This document shows, in pieces, positions 52,939-63,797 of a DNA stretch of 64,000 nucleotides. Location of the stretch: positions 242,837 to 306,836 of the forward strand of contig NZ_VHQH01000040.1 of assembly GCF_006517535.1 (NCBI RefSeq), written 5' to 3'. Each line of letters begins with the position of its first letter. The first letter of the stretch is position 1. The notes below the pieces were generated by a model. It worked only from the letters and a program-made list of their open reading frames with translations, was not told the DNA's origin and did not search any database. Source of the DNA: Schumannella sp. 10F1B-5-1. Lineage in GTDB: Bacteria > Actinomycetota > Actinomycetes > Actinomycetales > Microbacteriaceae. The position numbers and the translations under genes are program-made.

Positions 52939-53826
52939 ATGGACGCAGAGCTGCCCCGCCTCGGAATGACCTTCGACCCGACGATGCCTCCCGAGCGACT
53001 GCTGCCGCTCGCGCGCGCGGTCGAGGAGGCCGGGCTCGACGAGCTCTGGGTCTGGGAGGACTGCTTCGCCGAGAGCGGCATCGCCCCGGCGGTGGCGGCG
53101 CTCGCCGCGACCTCGCGCATCCGCGTCGGCATCGGCCTGCTGCCGCTGCCCCTGCGCAGCACGGCCGTCACGGCGATGGAGCTCGCCACGATCGAGCGGA
53201 TGTTCCCCGGTCGCTTCATCGCCGGCATCGGCCACGGCGTGCAGGAGTGGATGGGGCAGGCCGGCGTGCGCGTCGCCTCGCCGCTGACGCTGCTGCGCGA
53301 GTCGGCGGATGCGATGCGCCGCCTGTTCGCGGGCGAGGAGGTGACGGTCGAGGGCCGCTATGTGAAGCTCGACCGCATCCGGCTCACCTGGCCGCTCGAC
53401 GCGCCTCTCGAGCTGCACGTCGGCGGCGGGGGACCGAAGTCGCTCGCGCTCGCCGCGGAGGTCGGCGACGGCGTGCTGCTCGGTGCCCCGCAGACCGTCG
53501 ACGAGGTGCGTGCCATGGCCGAGCTCGCGGTGCGCACGACCGGATCGCCCCGCCCGCTCGGCGTCGGCGTCATCACGGCCGTCGGGCAGGGCGCCGTCGA
53601 GCGGGCCGAGGCCGACACGGTCGCCTGGCGTCCCGAGGGGCTCGAGCCGGCCGAGGGATACGCGGCGGGCACGCCCGAGCAGGTCGCGGCCCGGTTCCGC
53701 GCCTACGCCGACGCCGGCGCCACCCGGATCATCGCGCAGGCGCCGCGCCACGAGAGCGACGCGGACGTGGCTGAGCTCGTGCGCGTGCTCGGCCGGGAGG
53801 TGCTGCCGCTGCTGCGCGCATCCTGA
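52939..53826 (+). CDS. LLM class flavin-dependent oxidoreductase
   Basis: 295 residues of a luciferase-like TIM barrel: ARAVEEAGLDELWVWED, ATSRIRVGIGLLPLPLR, and FIAGIGHGVQEWMGQAG. The cofactor may be F420 or FMN; sequence alone does not decide. LHVGGGGPKSLALAAEVGDGVLL is a typical mid-protein block. Substrate unknown. GGTGGAGG lies before the ATG. Confidence 0.87.
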   Translation: MDAELPRLGMTFDPTMPPERLLPLARAVEEAGLDELWVWEDCFAESGIAPAVAALAATSRIRVGIGLLPLPLRSTAVTAMELATIERMFPGRFIAGIGHGVQEWMGQAGVRVASPLTLLRESADAMRRLFAGEEVTVEGRYVKLDRIRLTWPLDAPLELHVGGGGPKSLALAAEVGDGVLLGAPQTVDEVRAMAELAVRTTGSPRPLGVGVITAVGQGAVERAEADTVAWRPEGLEPAEGYAAGTPEQVAARFRAYADAGATRIIAQAPRHESDADVAELVRVLGREVLPLLRAS

Positions 53827-53884
53827 GTCGTCTCAGGTCGGGTCGGCTCGGGCGGAGACCGGCCGATGGCGGTGCCGCCCCGCG

Positions 53885-54532
53885 TCAGCCCAGCTTCGGC
53901 GCGAGCCCCGCGAGCAGGATGAGCGCGGCGCAGCTGCCCGCCCAGGTCATGCTCACGAGCGTGCCGATGATGAACCGTTCGCGCGCGACCGAGCTGTCCA
54001 GGTCGTTGAAGCGGCCGAGGCCCTTGATCGCGATGATCGCGGCGAGCACCTCCAGACGCCCGAGCGCGACCGCGCCGATGATCGCGAAGCGCTCCAGGTA
54101 GCCGATCACGCCGCCGCCGCGCATGACCTCGCGCGGGGTGCCCTCGGCGTCCGCTCCGTCGCCCGCCGACCCGACCGCGCCCACTGCGCTCTCGCGTCGC
54201 GGCCGGTCCGAGGCCGCGCGGATGCCCGCGTTCTCACCCTGCGTCGTGTCGATCGCCGCGGGCGCGGTGCGCCGTAGCACGAGCACCGTCAGGGGCGACC
54301 CGGCCACGACGCCGGCGGCGCCGATCGCGAGCGCGAGCAGCGCATCAAGAACCGGCGACGGCGACGGGATGCGTACCCCCAGCAGCGTGAGCAGCAGCCC
54401 GATCGCGATCGGCGCGACCGCCAGCAGCCCGGCTTCGGGGCGGTGTCGTCGCAGTCCGAGGCCCGCGAGCACGGCTCCGGCCGTGACCGCGAGCACGGCG
54501 ACGATCCAGGCGATGGTCTGGATGACGATCAC
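53885..54532 (-). CDS. Conserved membrane protein paired with SatD-like gene
   Basis: 215 residues: three N-terminal membrane helices (about 4-25, 36-55, 62-90), a hydrophilic loop (95-135) and two C-terminal helices. The segment YLERFAIIGAVALGRLEVLAAIIAIKGLGRF followed by RERFIIGTLVSMTWA is conserved in actinobacterial and firmicute neighbours of SatD. Function unknown. It overlaps the SatD-like gene upstream by four bases, so the two are co-translated. Confidence 0.7.
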   Translation of the reverse strand: MIVIQTIAWIVAVLAVTAGAVLAGLGLRRHRPEAGLLAVAPIAIGLLLTLLGVRIPSPSPVLDALLALAIGAAGVVAGSPLTVLVLRRTAPAAIDTTQGENAGIRAASDRPRRESAVGAVGSAGDGADAEGTPREVMRGGGVIGYLERFAIIGAVALGRLEVLAAIIAIKGLGRFNDLDSSVARERFIIGTLVSMTWAGSCAALILLAGLAPKLG

Positions 54533-55206
54533 GAGTCCTCCTTCGTCGCCCCGGCCTCCGACGAACCCGAGTCCGCGCCGGGGTCGGAGCCGTCGGGGTC
54601 GGCGCGGCGCAGCAGTCGCACGAGTGCCGGGATCGCAGCGGACTCGGCCGCGAGGTCGGCGGCCCGGGCGCGCTGGCTCGCGGCCTGAGGAGTGATGCCG
54701 AGGCGCTGGGCGGCCTCGCCCTGCGTCATGCCCTCATCGAGTAGCGCCTGCAGCTCCCATCCGGGGTCGGTGCGTCGCGCCCGCAGCAGCACCAGCAGGT
54801 CGACGAGCGGCTCGATCGTCGCGGCAGCGCCCGTGGATCGCTCGGCCGCCGATGCGCCCGGCGCGCCGCCCCGCACCGCGACGCGAGTGCGGCGGTGCTT
54901 CGCCGCCTCGACCGCGTCGCGTGCGAGCACGAAGGCGGGCCCGCTGCTCGCGCGGGTCGTCTCGGCGAGCACGTCGACGGCGCCGATGCCGCAGCCGATG
55001 CTCCACCGGCCGTCGCGACTCAGGCGCAGCATCAGGCGCAGCGCCGCCTCGGCGTCGTCGGTCACGGCCTGCAGCTCGTCGCCGGCGGTGCGGTCGGCGG
55101 GCAGTGCGAGCCGGGGGCCGACGGCGGTCTGGATGTCGTCGAGGGCGCCGGCCACGAGGTCGGCGCCACGGCGGCTGCCGACCTGATCGGCCGTGATGAC
55201 GAACAT
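54529..55206 (-). CDS. SatD-like protein with C-terminal helix-turn-helix
   Basis: 225 residues. The start MFVITADQVGSRRGAD resembles the SatD family (VITADIIGSR type), and DRTAGDELQAV recalls a nucleotide-like loop. Residues 157-190 (EGMTQGEAAQRLGITPQAASQRARAA) form a sigma-70-region-4-like helix-turn-helix. In streptococci SatD is linked to acid/SRP stress, with no known mechanism. A promoter with an inverted repeat is upstream. Confidence 0.6.
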   Translation of the reverse strand: MFVITADQVGSRRGADLVAGALDDIQTAVGPRLALPADRTAGDELQAVTDDAEAALRLMLRLSRDGRWSIGCGIGAVDVLAETTRASSGPAFVLARDAVEAAKHRRTRVAVRGGAPGASAAERSTGAAATIEPLVDLLVLLRARRTDPGWELQALLDEGMTQGEAAQRLGITPQAASQRARAADLAAESAAIPALVRLLRRADPDGSDPGADSGSSEAGATKEDS

Positions 55207-55248
55207 CCTGAGCTGCCCCGATCCGCGGTGGTGTTCCCGCTGTGATGA

Positions 55249-55280
55249 AGTCTAGATCCTTGATCAGTCACCTATCAAGG
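55249..55280 (-). promoter_or_regulatory. Promoter and operator of the SatD-like operon
   Basis: Minus strand -35 TTGATA (55273-55278), 18-nt spacer and -10 TAGACT (55249-55254). The -35 lies within an inverted repeat CCTTGAT-N9-ATCAAGG (55258-55280), so a bound protein would block it. The SatD-like protein itself, having a helix-turn-helix, is a candidate binder. Confidence 0.6.
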
Positions 55281-55400
55281 CCAGAGGCTTCACAGCTGGC
55301 GCGGCTAGCGTGCCGCTTCTGCGCGAACGCGCCGCCGGACGCGTCGCGCGAGCGCCCCACGGAGCGCGCCACGGAGCGCCCCACCCCAGAGCGGAGATCC

Positions 55401-56312
55401 ATGGCCCGGTTCACCTCGGTCGAGCAGTGGCTCGACGACCGCGCCCGCGCGCTCCTCGACCGCGGTGCCGGCGGGGGAGCGCGCGCGGCGCTGCTCGAAT
55501 TCCTCGTCTTCGGCGCCAAGCAGGCCTGGGCCTGCCTGTTCGGCGCGCTCATGCTGCTCGCGATCGTGCTCGCGCGCCTCGTCTACCCCGCCGAAGCTCC
55601 GCTCGCCCGCAGCGACGCGCTCACGGTCGCGGCCGGGGGCATCCAGGTGCTCATGCTCGTCACCCGGCTCGAGACGCTGCGCGAGCTGCGGGTCATCGTG
55701 CTCTTCCACGTCGTCGGAACCGTCATGGAGCTGTTCAAGACCGGGGTCGGCTCGTGGGAGTACGAGCTCGATGGCGTGCTGCACCTCGGCTCGGTGCCGC
55801 TCTACACCGGATTCATGTACGCGGCGGTCGGCTCGTACATGGTCCGGGTGGTGCGGCTGTTCGACCTGCGGTTCACGGGCTACCCGCCTCGCTGGCTCGC
55901 GGGCCTCATCGCGGCGCTGATCTACCTGAACTTCTTCGCGCAGCACTGGACGACCGACCTGCGATGGGCCCTGCTCACGGTCGTGATCGTGCTGTTCCTG
56001 CCGACGACCATGCACGTGCGCGTCTGGCGGCGCGGATTCCGGATGCCGGTGCTGCTGGCCTTCGCCCTCGTCGCCCTGTTCATCTGGTTCGCCGAGAACA
56101 TCGGCACCGCATCCGGCGCCTGGCTCTATCCCGACCAGCAGGCGGGATGGCATCTGGTGACGCCGGTGAAGATCGTCTCCTGGTTCCTGCTGATGATGAT
56201 CTCGGTCGCACTGGTGACGTGGGTGTCGCCGCCGCAGCCACCGGATGCGCGTCCCGCCGCCGATCCCGAGCTCGACCTCGATCCCGGTCCCGAGCTCGAC
56301 GCGCGGGGCTGA
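55401..56312 (+). CDS. DUF817 membrane protein
   Basis: 303 residues, about eight membrane helices. FLVFGAKQAWACLFGALMLLAI, VVGTVMELFKTGVGSWEYE and WFAENIGTASGAWLYPDQ are DUF817 blocks with conserved acidic and aromatic residues within the membrane. Function unknown. GGAGATCC precedes the ATG. The C-terminal 25 residues are an acidic Pro/Asp/Leu tail. Confidence 0.85.
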   Translation: MARFTSVEQWLDDRARALLDRGAGGGARAALLEFLVFGAKQAWACLFGALMLLAIVLARLVYPAEAPLARSDALTVAAGGIQVLMLVTRLETLRELRVIVLFHVVGTVMELFKTGVGSWEYELDGVLHLGSVPLYTGFMYAAVGSYMVRVVRLFDLRFTGYPPRWLAGLIAALIYLNFFAQHWTTDLRWALLTVVIVLFLPTTMHVRVWRRGFRMPVLLAFALVALFIWFAENIGTASGAWLYPDQQAGWHLVTPVKIVSWFLLMMISVALVTWVSPPQPPDARPAADPELDLDPGPELDARG

Positions 56313-56316
56313 GCGC

Positions 56317-58203
<1,887 letters not shown>

Positions 58204-58209
58204 ACTCCG

Positions 58210-58215
58210 ACCCTA
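58210..58215 (-). promoter_or_regulatory. -10 TAGGGT, DUF2207 gene
   Basis: Minus strand TAGGGT 6 nt before the GTG at 58201-58203. Confidence 0.6.
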
Positions 58216-58329
58216 ACCAGAGCACCCGACGTGCCGGGCTGGGCAGGGCTGCCCATCGACGAGGGGTCGCGCATCCGGCGCTGCCTCGCTGCCCCGCGGC
58301 ATGCGGGCATCCGGCGCGCCCCGCTCCGG

Positions 58330-58335
58330 TAGCCT
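58330..58335 (+). promoter_or_regulatory. -10 TAGCCT, tyrS
   Basis: TAGCCT 6 nt before the GTG at 58342; leaderless layout, with no room for a T-box or other leader. Confidence 0.6.
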
Positions 58336-58341
58336 CGTCGG

Positions 58342-59643
58342 GTGTCTGCGACCGTTGATCCCGTCATCCCCGCGAACGACGAGAGCTTCGACGGCGTCTG
58401 GGACGAGCTGGTCTGGCGCGGCCTCGTGCACGTGTCGACCGACGCCGAGGCGCTGAGAGAGCTCCTGCACGGGCCCCCGATCGCGTATTACTGCGGCTTC
58501 GACCCGACCGCGCCGAGTCTGCACCTGGGCAATCTCGTTCAGCTGCTCACGATGCGCCGCCTGCAGCTCGCCGGTCACCGCCCCTTCGGTCTCGTGGGCG
58601 GGTCGACGGGCCTGATCGGCGATCCGCGCCCGACGGCCGAGCGCACGCTCAACACGCGCGAGACCGTGGCGGAGTGGGTGACCCGCCTGCGCGGTCAGGT
58701 CGAGCGCTTCCTCTCTTTCGAGGGCGACAGCGCGGCGCAGATGGTGAACAACCTCGACTGGACAGCCCCGCTCAGCGCGATCGACTTCCTGCGCGAGATC
58801 GGCAAGCACTTCCGCGTCGGCACGATGCTGAAGAAGGATGCCGTGGCCACCCGCCTGAACAGCGACGCCGGCATCAGCTACACCGAGTTCAGCTACCAGA
58901 TCCTGCAGGGTCTCGACTACCTCGAGCTGTTCCGCTCGCGCGGCGTGGTGCTGCAGACCGGCGGCAGCGACCAGTGGGGCAACCTGACCTCGGGCGTCGA
59001 CCTCATCCACCGCGTCGAAGGCGCGTCGGTGCACGCGATCGGCACTCCGCTGATCACGAACTCCGACGGCACCAAGTTCGGCAAGAGCGAGGGCAACGCG
59101 ATCTGGCTCGACGCCGACATGTGCTCGCCCTACGCGATGTACCAGTTCTGGCTCAACACGGCCGACTCCGACGTCGTCGATCGCCTCAAGGTGTTCACCT
59201 TCCTCTCGCGCGCCGAGATCGAGGAGTACGGCCGCCTCGTCGCCGAGGAGCCGTTCCGTCGGGCCGCGCAGCAGCGGCTCGCGCTGGAGGTCACCGCCTT
59301 CGTGCACGGAGCGGCGGCGACCGCGGCCGTGATCGACGCGAGCCGGGCGCTCTTCGGCGACGGCGACCTGGCCGAGCTGGATGCACCCACCCTCGCCTCG
59401 GCGGTGGCCGAGCTGCCCGCGGCCGAGGTCGCCGCGGCCGACACGGTGGTGGCGGCGCTGGTCGCGACCGGGCTGACCTCGAGCGTGAGCGAGGCGCGTC
59501 GTGCGATCGCGCAGGGCGGCGTCTACCTCAACAACGCGAAGGTCGGCGACGACCAGGCGACGCTCGCGGGCGCGGCGCTGGCCGGGGGAGTCGCCGTGCT
59601 GCGCCGCGGCAAGAAGACGCTCGCCGGGGTGCGGATCGCCTAG
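58342..59643 (+). CDS. tyrS: Tyrosine-tRNA ligase
   Basis: 433 residues, class-Ic. HIGH-like HLGN at 61-64, YCGFDPTAPSLH before it, GGSDQWGNLTSG, and KMSKS-like KFGKS (245-249). C-terminal S4 RNA-binding domain from about 365 (SSVSEARRAIAQGGVYLNNAKV). Leaderless GTG start. A GCATCCG/CGGATGC stem lies just downstream. Confidence 0.97.
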   Translation: MSATVDPVIPANDESFDGVWDELVWRGLVHVSTDAEALRELLHGPPIAYYCGFDPTAPSLHLGNLVQLLTMRRLQLAGHRPFGLVGGSTGLIGDPRPTAERTLNTRETVAEWVTRLRGQVERFLSFEGDSAAQMVNNLDWTAPLSAIDFLREIGKHFRVGTMLKKDAVATRLNSDAGISYTEFSYQILQGLDYLELFRSRGVVLQTGGSDQWGNLTSGVDLIHRVEGASVHAIGTPLITNSDGTKFGKSEGNAIWLDADMCSPYAMYQFWLNTADSDVVDRLKVFTFLSRAEIEEYGRLVAEEPFRRAAQQRLALEVTAFVHGAAATAAVIDASRALFGDGDLAELDAPTLASAVAELPAAEVAAADTVVAALVATGLTSSVSEARRAIAQGGVYLNNAKVGDDQATLAGAALAGGVAVLRRGKKTLAGVRIA

Positions 59644-59670
59644 ACGGCGACGGGGCGCGCTGTGCTCAGC

Positions 59671-59700
59671 GCATCCGGGAGGCCGTCGTCCGGCGGATGC
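59671..59700 (+). terminator. Weak stem-loop after tyrS
   Basis: GCATCCG (59671-59677) pairs with CGGATGC (59694-59700) over a 16-nt loop; a short stem without T-run, so termination is uncertain. Third case of a GCATCC/GGATGC inverted pair downstream of a gene. Confidence 0.35.
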
Positions 59701-59762
59701 CGATCGACGGCGCGCCGGGTGTTCCCGGGAGTGTGCTGAACGAGGTCGGCGGTGTCGGCGGC

Positions 59763-59804
59763 TAGTGTGGCGACGCGATGGAAAGGGCTGTACATGGCGG
59801 ATGA
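59763..59804 (+). promoter_or_regulatory. Promoter and 8-codon upstream ORF
   Basis: TAGTGT (59763-59768) is 9 nt before ATG 59778, which opens MERAVHGG and stops at 59802-59804, just past the main ATG at 59794 in another frame. The GAAAGG that could serve the main start lies inside this small ORF. Confidence 0.4.
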
Positions 59805-62800
59805 CGACGCCGCGCGCGAGCGTGCCGAGCTGGCTCGACGGCTCGCGGCCGCGCCTCCGCCGTCTCCGGGCGCCCCGTCCGACGACGGCGCCGACGGAGA
59901 CGACAGCCCCTCGGTGACGCCGGATGCGTCGGCGCGCTCCGCTGCCGATCGCTCCGCTCCGGCCCCCTTCAGCGTCCCGCCGGGGCTGCAGTATCCCCGT
60001 CCCGACGCCGCCGCCCCGAGCGGCCGCCGCGCCGCCCCGGTGCCGGCCGACTCGACCCCGCCGGGAGCCGGCGCTCCGCCCGCCGCGGTGCCGCCGAGCG
60101 CGGCGCCGTCGGGTCCCGCCGTTCCGGGCTCCGCCGCTCCCGCGGGTTCTGCGGCCGCCGGCTCCGCTCCCGCGGGCGCTGCGGCGCCGTCGAGCTCTGC
60201 ATCGCCGTCGAACTCTGCATCGCCGTCGAGCTCGGCGGATGCGCCGGGTCGCCGTGCCAGCTGGGTCCCGCCGACGCCCCCGGTGTCCGCTGACCCCGCT
60301 TCCACTTCCGCAGCGCCGCCCTCGGGTGGCCCCTCGACGACGCCCGCTGCAGCGGAACCGGAGTCGCCGACGACGGCAGCTCCGGTCGCCCGACCGCTGT
60401 TCACGCCGACTGCCGCGCCGAGTTCGAGTTCCCCGACCTCGGGTGCGTCGACGCCGGGGTCCGCCGATTCCGAGCCGCCGGCGGGTCGTCCGGCGTCACC
60501 GGCCTGGTCGGCGACGTCCGCCCCGAGCGCCCCGGCGGCGCCCGCCCCGGTGTCGCCCGCACCGGCGTCCGAGTCGAGCAGCACGTCTGAATCGAGCAGC
60601 ATGTCCGCGACCCCCGCGGACCGCACTCCGTCGAACCCGCATCCGTCGAGCCCCGTGTCGTCGGCCGCGGGGCCGTCCTCGCCGAGTGCAGCACCCGCCG
60701 CTCCGGCCGCGCCGTCGAGCGCGCCCGGTGCCGCATCGGGCGCTTCTGCGCCGACCGCGGCGCCCGTGACGCCGCCGTCGGCATCCCGCGACACCACCTC
60801 GGCGGCCGCGCGCCCGGGTGACGTGGCAGCTGCTCCGGCCTCGCCCGCTCCGGCGACGCCCACCACGGCGACGCCCCGCGCGTCGTCACCGGGGGAGTGG
60901 ACCGCCCCGCGCCCGCCGCAGACCGAGCCCTCGCCGGCGCCGTCCGACGAGCGCATCCCGCCGTCGTCCCGCGGTCCCGCCGCCCCGGTGGCCGACTCGG
61001 CGCAGCCGAGCGACCTGCTGGGTGCGTTCGCCGCGCGCGCCGCATCCCCGGAGCCGGCCATCGCCGTACCGTCGCCCCCGACCGCGACGCCGCCAACTCC
61101 GACATCGTCGGGTGACCCGAGCGCTTCGCCGTCATCGGACCCCCGACCGGATGCGGCATCCGCCTCGTCATCGGCGTCGAGTCGGCCGAGCGGCGAGACC
61201 TCCTCGACGCCGCCCGACCCCGCGGACACCGAGACTCGGGTGATTCCGCGCGTTGGCGACCCCGCGCGCGTCCCGTCCTCGACCAGCGCGTCGCCGGGCG
61301 ACCCCGCCCCCACGCCGGCGGCGCCCGCGGAGTCTCCGGCCGCCGCTGCCGCGTCAACGACCAGCAACCCGCACGGGACGGACACGCCCCGGTCGACCGA
61401 CGCGTCCCGCGTCACCGACCCGCCTCGCTCAACTGAGGCGAAGAGCTCGACGGACGCACCCCGCGCGACAGCCGCGGAGCACCCGGCTGGCGCGCCCGGC
61501 GTGACAGATGCGCCCCGCTCGGCTGACGCGCGCCGCGCGACGGACGCGACCAGCGCGCAGGACACGGCTCGCTCGGTTGACGCCCCGAGCTCGAGCGCAG
61601 CGCCGACCGCGACGCCGCCTGCTGTGCCGACCACGCCCCGGGCCTCTGCTCCCGTGGGCACCGCGAGCTCAGACTCGACGGCACCGAGCAGCCGGGAGGC
61701 CGCGGCACCCGCCGCGTCGGCCTCGGCCCCGACTCCGACCCCGACTCCGGCCCCGACTCCGACCTCGACCGGCGACGCCTCCGTCTCCGCCGAGACCCGT
61801 GCGGTCCCGCGTCCCGCGGCGGGCGCTCCCGAGCCTGCTGAGACCCGCGCGATCCCGCTCCTCGGCGACCGACAGGACGCCTCGGCCCCCACCGCGGCCG
61901 CCGGGTCGACCGCTCGCCCCAGCGCGGGCGACGCGACCCCGAGCTCGCCGCCCCCGCTCCGCGAACCCGACGACCCGAACCCGAGCGTGCGCACCTGGTA
62001 CCTGCCCGGTCAGGCGCCGTCGGCCCCCGCGCCGTCGGCCCCGGCGCCGTCGGGCTCGGCAGACGCACCGTCGCCGGCGGCCGTTCCGACCGAGCAGGAC
62101 CGGCCCGCCGTCGCGCGGCCGACGCCGTCCGATTCCGCCGCGAACTCGGCCGCCGACGTGTCGGACACCGCGGCGCCGCCGACCACGGATCCGCGAGCTC
62201 TCGATCTCGGCGACCTCCGGCGGGCCACGCCGACCGGGCCCGCCGGTTCGGGCGCATCCGCCCCGTCGACGAGCGGCGGCGACGCCGCGCCTCCGACCGA
62301 TGGCGTGAACGTGCTGTTCGGCGACCTCGATCCCGACCCGATCACCGGCGCCGTGCCTCTGCCCGGGCCCGCGACCGCGGCGGCGGGACTGCTGCGGCGC
62401 CTCACGGGTCGCGACAGCGATGAGGAGCACGTCGACGACGACGCGGCGACGGATGCTCGAGAGAGCGACCCGGCCGACGAGCCGAGCGGCGATCCCGACG
62501 CTGCTGATGCCCCGAGATCCGGCCTGAGCGGGCTGCTCCGACGGCTCACCGACCGTGACCAGTCCTCTCGTGACGAAGCCCCGGTCGACCCCGGCCCTGC
62601 GCTCGAGGATGCCGACTCCGCGGCTCCGGCGCCGATCGACGACGACGTGGCGGACTTCGATCCGGCCCCCGAGCTCGGCCGCGCGGATCGCCTGGATTCC
62701 GCTCCGTCGGTCGAGGAGCGTCCCGACGAGACCACACTCGCGACAGCGGATGCGGGGGACGGTCTGGACGGATCCGCCCCGGCGACCCGTGTGTTCGGCA

Positions 62801-63612
62801 TCCCCGATGCCGACGTCGTCGCGTCGCCCGAGACGTCCCGGGCCGGAGACCTCGACGACGAGGAAGCCGGGGCCGAGGCCGCGATCGCGCCCGAACCCCG
62901 AGAACCCACCGCGACCCCGCACGACGACGAGGCCGGCTCCGATCGTGCGTCCTCGGCGACCGTGCCGCGCCCGGTCTCCGCGGGACCGCTGCCGACGGTG
63001 GCCGCCGACGGAGCGCCTCGATTCGCCCTGGCGCCGAGTGGGGAACCGCAGTCGGGCCGAAGCACACTCCTCGAGAAGATCGCCTTCGGCGCCTCGATCG
63101 TGATCGCCCCGGTGGGGCTCGCGGCGAACGTCGTGCTCGCGGCGCTGAGCGCCCGGCGGCGCGGGTGGACCCACCGCCTCACCAGCGCCGGCATCGCCGT
63201 GGGCGTCGCGATGACGATCGTCTCCGCCGGCCTCCTCGCACTCGGGGACTCCGCCGCGCAAGATGCGATCGAGCACCGCAGCCTCCAGGCGCAGTCGGGC
63301 GCGTTCTGCCATCTGATCGCCACCGAGCCGGTGGGCGCCGAGCAGAAGGACTTCGGATGGCCGGCGGCGCAGTCGTCGATCCCCGAGTCCGTGGCGGCGG
63401 CCCAGGCCTTCATCGATCGCTGGGATGCCGTGGCCGCAGTCGCGCCGACGGGCATCCGCGCTCAGGTCACCCAGATCGCCGGGATGGGGCGTGAGCTCCT
63501 CACCCAGATCCAGGAGACCCAGACCGCCGATGACGCCACGGCGCAGCAGCGCCTCTCGGCGCTGCGTGACCAGTCGGACGTGCCCGGCTGGATCTCCGAG
63601 TACTGCGACTGA
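59794..63612 (+). CDS. Large disordered Pro/Ala/Ser-rich membrane protein
   Basis: 1,272 residues; no family recognised. Residues 1-1090 are low-complexity Pro/Ala/Ser/Thr and acidic, expected to be disordered and cytoplasmic, with recurring ETR-[AV]-[IV]-P-like motifs (about 480, 667, 688) and two copies of GLLRRLT-x-RD (about 865 and 913). Two membrane helices follow (about 1096-1117 and 1132-1150), then a ~120-residue extracellular domain with Cys1172 and Cys1271 that could form a disulfide. The coding pattern is sound (GC at third positions, one frame). ATG 59794 is preferred because GAAAGG lies upstream. It stands alone between tyrS and the rRNA operon. Confidence 0.75.
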   Translation: MADDDAARERAELARRLAAAPPPSPGAPSDDGADGDDSPSVTPDASARSAADRSAPAPFSVPPGLQYPRPDAAAPSGRRAAPVPADSTPPGAGAPPAAVPPSAAPSGPAVPGSAAPAGSAAAGSAPAGAAAPSSSASPSNSASPSSSADAPGRRASWVPPTPPVSADPASTSAAPPSGGPSTTPAAAEPESPTTAAPVARPLFTPTAAPSSSSPTSGASTPGSADSEPPAGRPASPAWSATSAPSAPAAPAPVSPAPASESSSTSESSSMSATPADRTPSNPHPSSPVSSAAGPSSPSAAPAAPAAPSSAPGAASGASAPTAAPVTPPSASRDTTSAAARPGDVAAAPASPAPATPTTATPRASSPGEWTAPRPPQTEPSPAPSDERIPPSSRGPAAPVADSAQPSDLLGAFAARAASPEPAIAVPSPPTATPPTPTSSGDPSASPSSDPRPDAASASSSASSRPSGETSSTPPDPADTETRVIPRVGDPARVPSSTSASPGDPAPTPAAPAESPAAAAASTTSNPHGTDTPRSTDASRVTDPPRSTEAKSSTDAPRATAAEHPAGAPGVTDAPRSADARRATDATSAQDTARSVDAPSSSAAPTATPPAVPTTPRASAPVGTASSDSTAPSSREAAAPAASASAPTPTPTPAPTPTSTGDASVSAETRAVPRPAAGAPEPAETRAIPLLGDRQDASAPTAAAGSTARPSAGDATPSSPPPLREPDDPNPSVRTWYLPGQAPSAPAPSAPAPSGSADAPSPAAVPTEQDRPAVARPTPSDSAANSAADVSDTAAPPTTDPRALDLGDLRRATPTGPAGSGASAPSTSGGDAAPPTDGVNVLFGDLDPDPITGAVPLPGPATAAAGLLRRLTGRDSDEEHVDDDAATDARESDPADEPSGDPDAADAPRSGLSGLLRRLTDRDQSSRDEAPVDPGPALEDADSAAPAPIDDDVADFDPAPELGRADRLDSAPSVEERPDETTLATADAGDGLDGSAPATRVFGIPDADVVASPETSRAGDLDDEEAGAEAAIAPEPREPTATPHDDEAGSDRASSATVPRPVSAGPLPTVAADGAPRFALAPSGEPQSGRSTLLEKIAFGASIVIAPVGLAANVVLAALSARRRGWTHRLTSAGIAVGVAMTIVSAGLLALGDSAAQDAIEHRSLQAQSGAFCHLIATEPVGAEQKDFGWPAAQSSIPESVAAAQAFIDRWDAVAAVAPTGIRAQVTQIAGMGRELLTQIQETQTADDATAQQRLSALRDQSDVPGWISEYCD

Positions 63613-63797
63613 GGTGCCGAACACCGGAAATCCGGGCGACACGCCCGGGATCGCCGCTCGATTCGGGATGGCGACGAGGCGCACGTAAAGTAATCCCTCG
63701 TCAGCCCAAAGGCGCGGACAGCGAAGAGCGGCTCAGCCGCCCGCCTCCCGCCCTCAAGAGCTGTAGATCTCATCGAGAAGCTCGATCGGATCCCGAC
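63613..63797 (+). other. Spacer upstream of rRNA promoter
   Basis: No gene seen. A CCGGGCG-ACA-CGCCCGG stem at about 63634-63650 may end the preceding transcript. A TAAAGT hexamer near 63687 could be an additional upstream promoter element. Base composition is lower in GC than the flanking coding DNA. Confidence 0.4.

Noticed and set aside
59640..61994. A 784-codon antisense frame rich in Gly, Ala and Glu over the disordered protein
   Set aside because: Both strands are open here because of composition; the plus strand ends in plausible membrane helices and a folded domain, the minus strand shows nothing recognisable.
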